This document shows positions 24,490-34,242 of a DNA stretch of 64,000 bases, piece by piece; position 1 is the stretch's first letter, and each line of letters begins with the position of its first letter. The stretch is from Pleurostoma richardsiae (lineage: Eukaryota > Ascomycota > Sordariomycetes > Calosphaeriales > Pleurostomataceae). The stretch lies in the NCBI GenBank assembly GCA_030052745.1, contig JANBVO010000065.1, positions 1 through 64,000 of the forward strand, written 5' to 3'. The position numbers and the translations under genes were made by a program. Below the pieces are notes generated by a model. It searched no databases. It was not told where the DNA came from and was given only the letters and a program-made list of their open reading frames with translations.

Positions 24490-26517
24490 TTATTTACCCG
24501 ACCGCCTAGCTTTGAATGTCCGCAGCGGATCTGACTTCTTCGCCCCGGCCTTCAGCGGCTTCCCCTTCTTGAAGAACTTGTTCCTCCTGTTCTTCTGATC
24601 CGGATTCCTCAGCGGGACGAAGCCCACATCCCCCGCCGTCAGCGCCTTCCTCCCTTCTCTCGGCAGCAGGTACTCTGGAACATGCCGCAGGTGCTGGGTA
24701 TCATTCCGTTTGCCCGTCCGGAGCTCTCCGTCGTGGCGGAGATGATGTATCTCCGTTGGGTTCTCCTCGAAATACCTCTTCAGCTTCTCACTTGCCAGAA
24801 GCTCCTGCCTCAGCTCCCGTGTCCGCGCCTCCCGAATTGCGACCTTCGTCACGGCTCGCAGAGCGTCGTTCATCCGGTACCGGAAGCTCTCCACCTGTCG
24901 CATGTCGAACTGGTACGCCTTGACGTCCTTGCCCTTCTTTGCCTGCTGCTTGATGATTCTCGCCAAGACCTTTTCGTCGTTTTCCGCCGACTCGATTGAC
25001 GTGGGTATGTGCTTCCGGTAGAGGTCCCGTGGTACGCAGAACGAGATAGCCATGCCCCTCTGACCCGCGCGCGCTGTCCGGCCGATTTTGTGTGTGTATG
25101 ATTTTGAAGACGTCGGAAGATCGAAGTTGATGACGCAGGAAACCCTCTGGAAGTCGATACCACGGCTGACCCCGAACTCCTTGTCACGGACGGCGGACTT
25201 CCGCTTCTTTTTCTTCTGCTTCTCCCCCTTCCCCCTCTTCTCTTCGGTCGTAGCGTCGTTATTGTCAGCACCAGCCTGAGCCTCATCTGCTTCGTCCTCA
25301 TCGCCAACAACCTCATGCTCGTCTGAGGCTATGATTATGTCGTAAACATTCCGATTGAATTCTTCGACAGTGTGTATCCTCGAGTTCACAGGAAGCTCTG
25401 AGTTGAGAATGCATGACCGAATGCCAAACTGCTCCAGGAACAGCTTGAGCCGGTAGCATCTATCCACGTCTGCAACGAAGATGATACATTTGCCTGATAT
25501 AAGCTTCAACTTCAGCATGATGTAGGCAAGTAGGAATTTTTCATCCTCTCCGCATCTGCCCAGGTGTTAGCCGCATCCGAATATTCATGGGAGCGTTACA
25601 ACATACTTGACGTAGAACTGTGTGACGCCCTCGCCTTCAGCTTCCTTCTCCACAAGGTCAAGTAATACCGGGCTCCGACAGAATATGTCCTTCAACGTGT
25701 GTACTTCGGTGCTCAGCGTCGCGCTCGTCAGGATAGTCTGCGGCTTTGGCACTGCTCCGGCGATGTTCTTCAGGTCCTCCTCGTAGCCGTACGACAGAAC
25801 CAGATCAGCCTCGTCCAAGACGAGGTGTGTGAGCTGGTCCACCGCGAGGGCGCCGGATGTGATGTTCTGCCATACCCTGGCAGGCGTAGAGACGACAATG
25901 TCTCGCCGAGAGGTCTGGAGGAGGGACCGCTGCACGGCGTCCGGGAGTTTGTCCGTCAGCTTAACAGCCTGTATGTCCTTCGCACAGAACGCCGTAAGCT
26001 GCTCGATGACTTTGAAGATCTGGTCTGCTAGTTCGCGAGTGGGCACAAGGATGAGGGCCGCGGTGAAGGATGCCGAATCGGTCTGCTACATTGTCAGCTG
26101 CTTGGGAGCCATAGCCATCATTTCCTCACACCGCCCGCGTACCTTTTTGCGCGTCAGGATGGCGTGCAGAACCGGTAGCAGGAAGGCCGCCGTCTTGCCT
26201 GAGCCTGTCTTGGACTTTGCGAGCACATCCTGGCCGTCTAATGCCAAGGGGATCGCCTTCTGCTGGACTAGGGTGGGCGTCTTGAAGTTCAACCGTGCGA
26301 CGGCCTGTACCAGCCTCGAGTCCAGGCCGAAGTCTAAGAAGGAGGCAGAATCTGCTGGCTGTTGGTTCGCCGCGGGTGTTGTCTCAGTCGTCTTGTCCTC
26401 TTCAGGAGCAGACAGGGGCGCATCGTTTTCATCGAGCTTCCGCTTCATCTTGGCGTGTTTCCTCGAGGCAGCATTCGAGTCCGAAAGTGGAAGATGATGG
26501 GCTTTCGCTGCAGACAT
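24490..26517 (-). CDS. DBP9: ATP-dependent DEAD-box RNA helicase Dbp9
   Basis: Nucleolar helicase for early 60S subunit (27S pre-rRNA) processing. Exons are 26143-26517, 25607-26085 and 24490-25555 (introns 57 and 51 nt), giving 639 aa. Motifs in order: Q motif (about 60-90), motif I KTGSGKT (103-109), Ia PTRELA, DEAD in [15 protein letters not shown] in LTSATLS, motif V region SRGIDF, and motif [12 protein letters not shown]. Between the IIASDEHE and GIDF elements is a long acidic and lysine-rich insert, which is characteristic of Dbp9 and separates it from other DEAD helicases. The C-terminus is basic (FKKGKPLK). The second exon has two possible acceptors three bases apart (TAGCAG), so one glutamine is optional. 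It is one of four ribosome-assembly genes in the window. Confidence 0.93.
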
Positions 26518-27881
26518 GCAACTTTCACAGCGTCGACTCCAGAAACTTTTTTTCGAGGCACATGCTTATCTTATCGGCGGGGTGGGGGCACTTTTGTGGC
26601 CCGTGCGTTTACTCTACTGTACCTCCGTACCTACCTAAGGTACCTAAGTACGTAGTCCCTGACCGAGACCCAAAAGCCTTCGAGTCTTCCGTTCTTGGCT
26701 GTTTGAGCAGCACTGCACAAGAGGAAAACCCTGAACCAATAGCTGCAGGCTTCTCCGAAACGCTTCTATTCTCGAATTCTGCTTCATCTAAGGCATCCAG
26801 GCGCGTCCTTGAGACCGTCTCGAAGAAATGAGCGGCAGGAGACTCTCGGTGGCGGCTCCTGTTTACGCAGGCTCGCCTGTCCGCCTTTGACGGTATCTAC
26901 CGCACTTAGACATGGGGCACAAAAATGGCTCGCAAAGATCCGACTTCTCCTTGCTGTTTCACCTTCGTCTGTTTCAACCATCGACGCGATGCCGCGCCCA
27001 TCATCTGTGGGCCTGTGGCACTCGGCCGGGAGTAGCGCCGCCCTGCAAGTCGAGCCGGGTGAAAATTCAAGGCGCATCATCAACCCTACTATTTTTCGTG
27101 GGCGAGGGCCTGTGAGACTGTCCCGGTCAGAGCTTCAACCCTTTGGCTGGGTAGCCGCAAAGCGCCGTTTCCGATCTCACACCGGCGAGTCTTTGGAACC
27201 TAAGCGGATGGAGACGCGGCCTGCCAGAACCCGTCCGCACACAGGCCATTACTGTCCTCTATGCTCTCATCCTGTGGGATGCGGAGATCGATGACCGAAA
27301 CAGGGTTGGATCCCGGTCGTCATCATCGACATGGGGAGAAGTCCTCCATGCTCTCAGACGCTCTGCTACCCTTCCTAGGGACGGCGTCCGATAACTGCGT
27401 TGGTGCAAACACCGGTCCACTCCGTATCCCTGTCGCACAGGGAGAATCTACCTACATTGTCCTAAGTACGGGGGTAGAATGGTATTTCCCCGACTTTCAC
27501 CATGTTGCATCGCGAACTTGCGCAGTACATCCCTCCTCAAACCGAGCGGTTCTTTCCGAGGCTGAGATGATCGCCTACTATGCAGGCTTCTCTGCAATGG
27601 CTTGAGTCCCGGAGCAGGGATAGGCTGCCAACGCCACTCTCAATCGTCGTTTCACACACCCTCGATTCAACCTTTAGTGTCCTTTGACTCTGACTGCCAT
27701 CGTGAGAATTGGCTGTCGGTGATACCACAGTGCTCTGCGAAAGAATGCACATGCCAGCCAGGACTTGTGGCGCCGGAGAAAGGCAGGTGATTTCGCGGAA
27801 GACAAGTTGTCGAACGGATAGAGGAGATAGAGTGACAACGTCTTTCTGATCTTTTTCTTAGCTTTGAGAGATCACATTCTC
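26518..27881. other. Intergenic region between DBP9 and the Zn2Cys6 gene
   Basis: DBP9 promoter, then the 3' flank of the Zn2Cys6 gene. It contains the A-run motif close to DBP9 and a low-complexity stretch built from TACCTAAGG-type words near 26620-26650. The ORFs are short and unrecognised (longest 161 aa). Confidence 0.55.
26542..26554 (-). promoter_or_regulatory. A-run motif GAAAAAAAGTTTC upstream of DBP9
   Basis: Read in the DBP9 direction, this is GAAAAAAAGTTTC, 25-37 nt before the start codon. Very similar words lie upstream of FAF1 and UTP10 in the same orientation. It resembles, but is not identical to, the yeast ribosomal RNA processing element. Function is inferred. Confidence 0.35.
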
Positions 27882-30619
27882 TCAGGCTCCGTGTCCCTTT
27901 TACAAGGTGTCAGATATTTACCAACGTATTTAGAGACAAGAAATATAAGATGAAAAAAATGAAACTAGGATCAAGAGAAAAGCAAGGTATAAGAGCGGGG
28001 AAAGAGGTTAGGATACTCACCTCCATCCATCCGCCCAATTCAACCGTGTTCCCTACCATCGGGTCGGCCATAGAGACGCCCGCCTCTGAAGACGATCCAG
28101 GCACGGGCGGCGCGAAGAAGTCGGCGCCGAATGCTGCCGTAGGGGGGAAGTTGGCGATGCATTCTAGACATGTCAGCCTCTATTACGTGTTATGCACGCG
28201 TGCATATCTGGTTTCTAAATTCAGAAAGCAGGAAGAAGGTGGACATGGCAGGATGGGAGGATGAGGGATGGTTCAACCCTCTGGTATCATCTGATTGATT
28301 GGTTACCTTGATAAGCGTCCCAAGTGACCTGGTCGAAGGACATGCCGGCGTTCTGAGGCGTGGTATAATCGGAGGTGGCAGCGGTGGCCACCGCGGCAGC
28401 CTCCTCGGCAAGCGGCCCTTCGGTTTCTTGGCCGCGCAGCCCCAGTAAGAGACTCAGGTGCACGGCTGCCCGCCGGGCCTCCTGAGACACGGTACTCGAT
28501 CGAAGCCAGATGGGGTATGTGTTACGCAGCAGCTCATAGATCCTGGCGCTTGTTTTCTGGTCCATGGAGACGTCGGGCCGGGTCTTGGCCAGTTGTACGT
28601 AGTAACAGAGGATACTCGTGCCTAGTAGAAAGACGAATTGTTGCAGCGATGTGATCATCATCCACCGGGCGGAGTACAGCAGCCCATCTGGCTGCGTCTC
28701 CTCATCTACCAGCTGCTGGAACTCAAGAATCTTCATGGCAGCCTGGACGCATGCATTCCGCGAATATGCGTATTCTGACTGCGCATAGGACGGTGCGAGA
28801 TACTTTCTATGGAGCCAGATCTTCAGACGCGGTATGGAGAGGTGGAGCCATATACGGTAAATGATAATCTGCGGCGGTACCATAAGCGACTGGCTGAGGG
28901 GCTGCCATCGGAAGACTGGCGGCAACGAGTTCTCGGCGTCTTCCAGCTTACGGTCCAGCTCCATGATCTCCGCATATGGGTGCTCCCGGACTTCGGCGAG
29001 GAGGTCGCTGACCCACCCGGTCATACCGTCGACCCTGTTCTTGGCCAATATGTAGAGCACGGGAGTGACTTCGGTCTCGGGCCGTGACGGGGGCAGCTCG
29101 GTACAAGTCTCGTCGAAGTCCGTGTCTAAGAGGTTACGGGGTTCGGCTGTGTCGCACTGGTGTAACTTGAGGAGGCGCGGGAAGCCCATCTGGCTCGAGA
29201 GCCGCAAGTCCATCTGCACGATGACGGCCCAAACGCGCCGTCTCATCTCGCCGGCGAAGGGTGATATATTAGAGAAGTTCTGGGCGTCCCGGTGGTATCC
29301 CATGCTCAAGGCGAGCTGTATCAGCATGCCTAACACCAGCCAGAGCCCGATGTCGGCGTCCTTGCAGAGAGACATCTCGAGGGCGATATAGTTGATCATC
29401 GTCTCCAGGACGTACTCCCCGCCTTTAGTGTAATGGCCTAGTCCAAGGCAGTGGATAGTCTGCTCGCGGAATACGTAGATGCGAACTACATCTTCGGGAT
29501 CCGTCTCGTCTTCTCCTAGCTGTGAGAACTGCAACGTAAGGGCCATGATACTGAACAATAGGCCAATCCACAAAACGGAAGCCGAAGAGGGCTCCTGCCA
29601 GAACCTCTCGTACTGGGTAAGTGTCAGCCACCGGGTGATGGACCAGGTTGTAAGAGAGACATCGTACCTCTCGGAGAAAATGAACACTGTGAAGCATGGA
29701 TAACGGCGTAGTGCTTTGAGCATTGAAGTATCGCGCCACTATACGGTCCACTACAGGCCGGGCGGGTATCAAGGCCAGAATATCGGCTTTAGTGGCCTGG
29801 ACAGGCTCGTATAATAGGCGAGGGCTATTACGCGGCACACAGTCACTGGTAGCCAGTATCCTGGCCTCTTCCTCCTCCTCGTAGTGGTCCCTGAGCTCGG
29901 AGATGCTATCTAGTACGGCCGCCCAATGGACGCTCCCGACGTAGTTGGCAGGATGCGAGTGCATACGCATGCTCCCGTGTTCCGAGGGCGCGGACGAGGT
30001 TGCCGGAGAGGACGCAGAAAACGGCGCGGGGGAGGTGGCACGGTCTCTATCGTGCGACGTGAACGCAGGCCTCAGTGGCGGCACCACTCCGTCATCGTCG
30101 GTCGAAGCCAGCGGGGTCATCCCCTGGGCACTCCCGGATACGCTCTGTATCGACGCACTAGGCGTACGCAGTGAGGGATACGCAGGGGTCTCCGTGACCG
30201 CGACGTCCGGGTGCACGGCCGGCGTTTGCGGTGTCTGCTGCTGCTGCTGCTGGACCAGAGTGCGGACGAGTGTCTCTAGCTGCTGGATCCGGTCACCGAC
30301 GCTACCTTTGGTCTTATACTGGGCACCGGGTACGTAGGTGCAGGACAAGCCGATGCCCCTGCTCGTACAGGTCCTGCATGGTAGCCGGCGATCACATCGC
30401 ACTCTTGTGTATGGGGAAACTCGGTCAGCATTCACGATGCTGTTCCCACACAAAGGAAATGGCGTGAATAAGGGTGACGTGGGCGACTTACTTGCGACTC
30501 CTGCAAAAGGTACATGACAGCAGCGGCTTTTCCCGCCGGCGGTCTCTCAGCTGCTGAGGTGGCGGTCCCAGCGTTCCTGTGTCAGCCGGTGGCACATCGG
30601 ATATTGACTGATGATCCAT
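27882..30619 (-). CDS. Zn2Cys6 (Gal4-type) transcription factor with fungal-specific TF domain
   Basis: Nuclear regulator of at least 771 aa. Exons: 30492-30619, 29668-30403, 28307-29612 and 28021-28163, plus a short uncertain last exon. The zinc cluster is C36, C39, C46, C52, C55, C64 (C-x2-C-x6-C-x5-C-x2-C-x8-C); an 88-nt intron splits it between the first two cysteines and the basic loop. A leucine-containing coiled coil with a glutamine run follows (about 75-100), then the Fungal_trans middle-homology domain from about 250 to 600. The annotated 3' end assumes a final intron 27897-28020, giving a tail GHGA. Alternatives are an acceptor after 27965 or read-through to a stop at 27910. The gene is divergent from an MFS transporter with 543 bp between, suggesting it controls that pump. 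The target is inferred only from position. Confidence 0.85.
28191..28206. repeat. 16-bp perfect palindrome in intron 3 of the Zn2Cys6 gene
   Basis: TATGCACGCGTGCATA is identical to its reverse complement and contains an ACGCGT core. It lies inside the 143-nt third intron, 15 nt upstream (in gene direction) of nothing coding but near the acceptor. It could be a protein-binding site or chance. Confidence 0.5.
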
Positions 30620-31162
30620 CAATAGCGACCTTTTAGACTAGGGTTTAGTTTGGCTTTGATGGGATGATAATTAAACCCGTGAGGTATGAGCTTGATATGT
30701 GGAAGTAGAACCAGACCCCTAAACCCGAGTCTTGGGTATGTGTCCCAGAAAATCCCCGGCAATGGCGAAAGGAAGAGTTGACGGAGGAGTCGACGGAGCA
30801 ATTGACGGAGCAATCGACGGAGGAAGTTGAGTGGAGATGCCGGGCCCGGGCGAGTCGACGGGGGGCTATTTTGAGCCGTCCAATCAAGTACGCCCGCCGC
30901 CCGCGTTGCAGCCGCTGACAAACGGGTGGGACCGGGGCAAATCCGGGGCAAACATAGATACTTACCTACAGTATCAGGAAACCACGTCAGCCCTCACGAC
31001 GGACGCCGGAGATGGATGGACGGCCTCCTTTGATTTCCCCGTTCTTTTCTAGATAGGTTGAGTTTAAAAGGCACGACGTGGCCCTCGACTGTGTCATTAT
31101 GGTAAAAGGTAAGACCGGCGCATGACACTCTATCGCCTATACTACAGCTGCCTGACGAAACG
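30620..31162. promoter_or_regulatory. Divergent promoter of the Zn2Cys6 factor and the MFS transporter
   Basis: A 543-bp shared upstream region packed with CGG/CCG half-sites, the recognition triplet of Zn2Cys6 proteins. It holds a four-copy 12-bp repeat, a CCGGGCCCGG palindrome (30840-30849) and a CCGGGGCAAA direct repeat (30932-30941 and 30943-30952). This suggests co-regulation and autoregulation; binding is inferred. Confidence 0.5.
30775..30822 (+). repeat. Four-copy 12-bp direct repeat with CGG half-sites
   Basis: Four tandem units, GAGTTGACGGAG, GAGTCGACGGAG, CAATTGACGGAG and CAATCGACGGAG, with a decayed fifth after them. Each keeps TYGACGGAG, so CGG recurs every 12 bp. The array lies 156-203 bp from the transcription factor start and 341-388 bp from the MFS start. 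Confidence 0.9.
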
Positions 31163-32822
31163 ATGCATAGTCAGGTCGACAGTGAGAACACAGCCTATGA
31201 TGGTGAAACGAGGACCACGGCGGACGTCGGGGATCCTGAGGATGCTGCCGCTGAGAGGACGAAGACTGCTCCCGTTGACCCGGATATCGTCGACTGGGAC
31301 GGTCCCGACGACCCTGCGAACCCGCGCAACTGGTCCAAGGCGTACAAGATGATCAACGTGGCGCTCGTCAGCTTGTCCGTGCTGTATGTCAACATCGCCA
31401 CCACCATGTTTGCCCCGGGTGCCAACTTGATGCAGCGCGAGTTCGGCTTCAAGAACGATACGGTCGAGGTCCTGACCATCACTATCGCGTCGCTGGGCTT
31501 CGCCGTGGGCCAGCTATTCGTCCCGCCGCTGTCCGAAGTCTTCGGCCGCATACCCATCTACCGTACGAGCGCCATTTTCTACCTCGGGTTCACTGCTGGT
31601 TGCTCACGCAGCACCCACGTCGCCGAGTTTCTCGTCTTCCGCGTCCTCACCGGCCTTTCTGCCGCCTCCTACATGTCGACGGGAGGCGGCACAGTCGCCG
31701 ACCTCTTGCCCAGGGAGCAGAGAGGTGGGGCCATGGCCATGTTCGCCATGGGACCACTCCTTGGTCCTGTATGTTATCTATTCAGCCGGCAAGACAACAA
31801 CAAGCTGACGCTGTGCTAGGTTGTTGGCCCTATCGCAGGAGGGTTCGTCAGCGAGAAGCTAAGTTGGAGATGGACTTTTTATCTTATCCTTATGTTTGTA
31901 AGTGTGATCTTCTGTCTTGCTCCCTCCCCGTCCGCTGTTCTCCATGTCGCCTCTCAGACACGCCAGGTTGCACGAAGAAGCTGATAGCAGCTAACGTTGC
32001 AAACAGGCCAGTACTGTCACCATCACTTCCTACATCGTGATGCACGAGACGAGTGCTGTGGTTATCCTGAGAGCGAAGGCCGCGCGTCTGCGCAAAGAGA
32101 CAGGCAATCCGAACCTGCATATCGCTGGCGACAGACATACACCATTTAAGCAGCTCGTGGCTCATGCTTTAACCCGCCCGGTCAAATTTCTCGTCAAGTC
32201 ACCTATCGTCTTACTCGTCTCATTTTATATGGCGTTTATCTTCGGAGTCACCATGCTCCTCTTCGCCACCTTTCCGACCGTCTATGAGAATACCTACCAC
32301 TGGAGCGTCGCCGTTTCCGGCCTGGCGTATATCGGTATCGGAGTCGGCTGCGCTATCGGTGTGATCATCTTTGGCAAGCTCAGCGACCGCCTACTAAATG
32401 CCAATGGCGGGAAGAACCGTATAGAACGGCGTCTGGTCTTGACGATGTATGCTTCGCCTCTCCTGCCCGCTGGCATGTTCATCTACGGCTGGACAACCAT
32501 GTACAAAGTGCATTGGGTGGTGCCTATAATCGGCACCGCCATGGGCGGGATGGGCGTGGTGATTATAACCTCGTCATCCCAGGCCTATATCATCGACATC
32601 TTTGGGCCTGAGGCGGCAGCATCCGCCCTTGGCGCCATAACGCTGCTGCGCAATATGACGGGAGCCTTTCTGCCTCTCGCTGCTCCGTCGCTCTACGCCA
32701 AACTTGGCCTGGGTTGGGGAAACAGCCTCCTGGGGTTCATTACCGCAGCTTTCGCAGCGCTGCCGTTCTTCTTCTACTGGCGAGGCGAGTGGCTACGCGA
32801 AAAGTTCCCGGTGGAAATCTAG
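31163..32822 (+). CDS. MFS transporter, DHA1 (drug:H+ antiporter-1) type
   Basis: Plasma-membrane efflux carrier of 499 aa. Exons 31163-31768, 31820-31897 and 32007-32822, introns 51 and 109 nt, all in phase 0. The N-terminus is a cytosolic acidic tail ending in the DHA1 hallmark VDWDGPDDPANPRNWSK. Twelve membrane segments follow. GQLFVPPLSEVFGRIPIYR is the motif-A region between TM2 and TM3. The antiporter motif C (GPLLGPVVGPIAGG) in TM5 is split by intron 1. A central loop (about 240-280) separates the two halves. Subfamily members export drugs, polyamines or fungal metabolites; the substrate cannot be told from sequence. It is divergent from a Zn2Cys6 regulator, the usual arrangement for inducible efflux pumps. 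Confidence 0.9.
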
Positions 32823-34242
32823 AGAGGTTAGGAGGATGGGGGTTATATTCATTACATGTGTATTAGTAGGTATTAGGGAGGTAGTATTGTACAGTACGAT
32901 AGGCACAATATATAATCAAAGCTAAGCCTCATCAACGAGTCCTCTAGTCTAGCTTGAAACTAGTTTTCTACATGAAGTCTAAGCGACGACAACAATGTAC
33001 GGAGAACGGAGTCCATACCTTGCTCCGTGCGCTCTCTAAATACGTCGGCTCCGATCTCGAGGCTGCCTTTGAACGCGAGGCCAAATCTAAGGGGCCGCGT
33101 ACGTCCACCTCCCCCCAGACTTGTTTCCATTCCTGATTGCCTAAGATCGTCGTCCTTGGCGATTTTTCATCGACTCGACAATAGCCTTTCTGGTCAGTTA
33201 GTACTACGCAGTGTTTCTTCTGCTTGCTCTTGGCAAGAAGCACATTGTCTCGCTGCCGCGCTTCGAGGGACTTGGCGAGGCCTCACAAGTTCACGGCACC
33301 GTGTCCTGCCACTGCTGTGGGTCGTATTGCTTCCCCAACCCCAGACTAGCTTCCTGGGGAAGAGCAGGCATTCACTTGTCGCCGTCTTCAAGTACGGGCA
33401 TCACGTGCCAGTTTCAAGAGATAGACGCTGAAACCCTCCCTTTCCCCTGACCAAGGTTGCATCGAGTTGCGACCTTGCTCCGGATCATTGCCCTGTTCAA
33501 GAGCCAAGCTTGACGGTGCGGCTTCAAGCTCTCTTCCGTGTTCAGTTCTTGAGGCATTTTCTCCCTTGTCGCACCGCTAGCCTTGTTTGCAGCTATTCCC
33601 AGATTTCCCTGGTTATCAAACAGCCAGGGTGGAAGGCTGCTCAATTGAAACAGATCGGCCCCTTCGTGTCAGAGCGGCCGAGCTACTGATACGCGACTTC
33701 ACCCGGCTGTGATAGGTCAATCCGTCTGATAGCTCGAGCTTCACATCCCCCCCGGCACATCATCCTCGATGGAAATTTCCACAGCTTCATCTTCAGACAG
33801 CCCGTCGCACAGGCACCTTGACTGTCGAGCGTCGCTACCATGTCGCTTTCTCACCTTGAGGGTACATCGTCTAGTGACGATCCAGCTCAGGCCTTCTCCG
33901 TGTGTAAGCTAGCAAGAACATGGGCAAGGATACGACCTCGAACTGATCCGTGTGAACCTTGTCTCCCACATTTGTTTCGCGGTTCTGACCGTCAGTACTG
34001 GTCCGGCGGCTGGACGCTGAGAGCCTGAATCCTGGTGAGTCCGTAGGGAGGACTACGTATCCAAGTTGTATAAGAACCAAGAGCTTCCCACGGCCCAGAG
34101 GTGAAGTTTTTGGTCTTCCAGCTCTTAGCCCGCTCGCTCTCCTCCCTTCTTCCTCTCTCTTTTACCTCCTCTCCTCTCCCCTCCTCTCCTTTCCGCATTT
34201 CCTTTCTTCCCTCGGTACAGCTGGTCTGTAGCACTGGGCATC
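32823..34242. other. Upstream region of the H+-ATPase gene
   Basis: 1.4 kb holding the MFS 3' flank and the H+-ATPase promoter. A pyrimidine-rich tract (about 34134-34212) ends 30 bp before the start codon, as is common in strongly expressed fungal genes. A GTGAGT at 34035 and a TACAG ending at 34220 could bound a 5'-UTR intron, but no clear branch point was seen. Confidence 0.45.
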
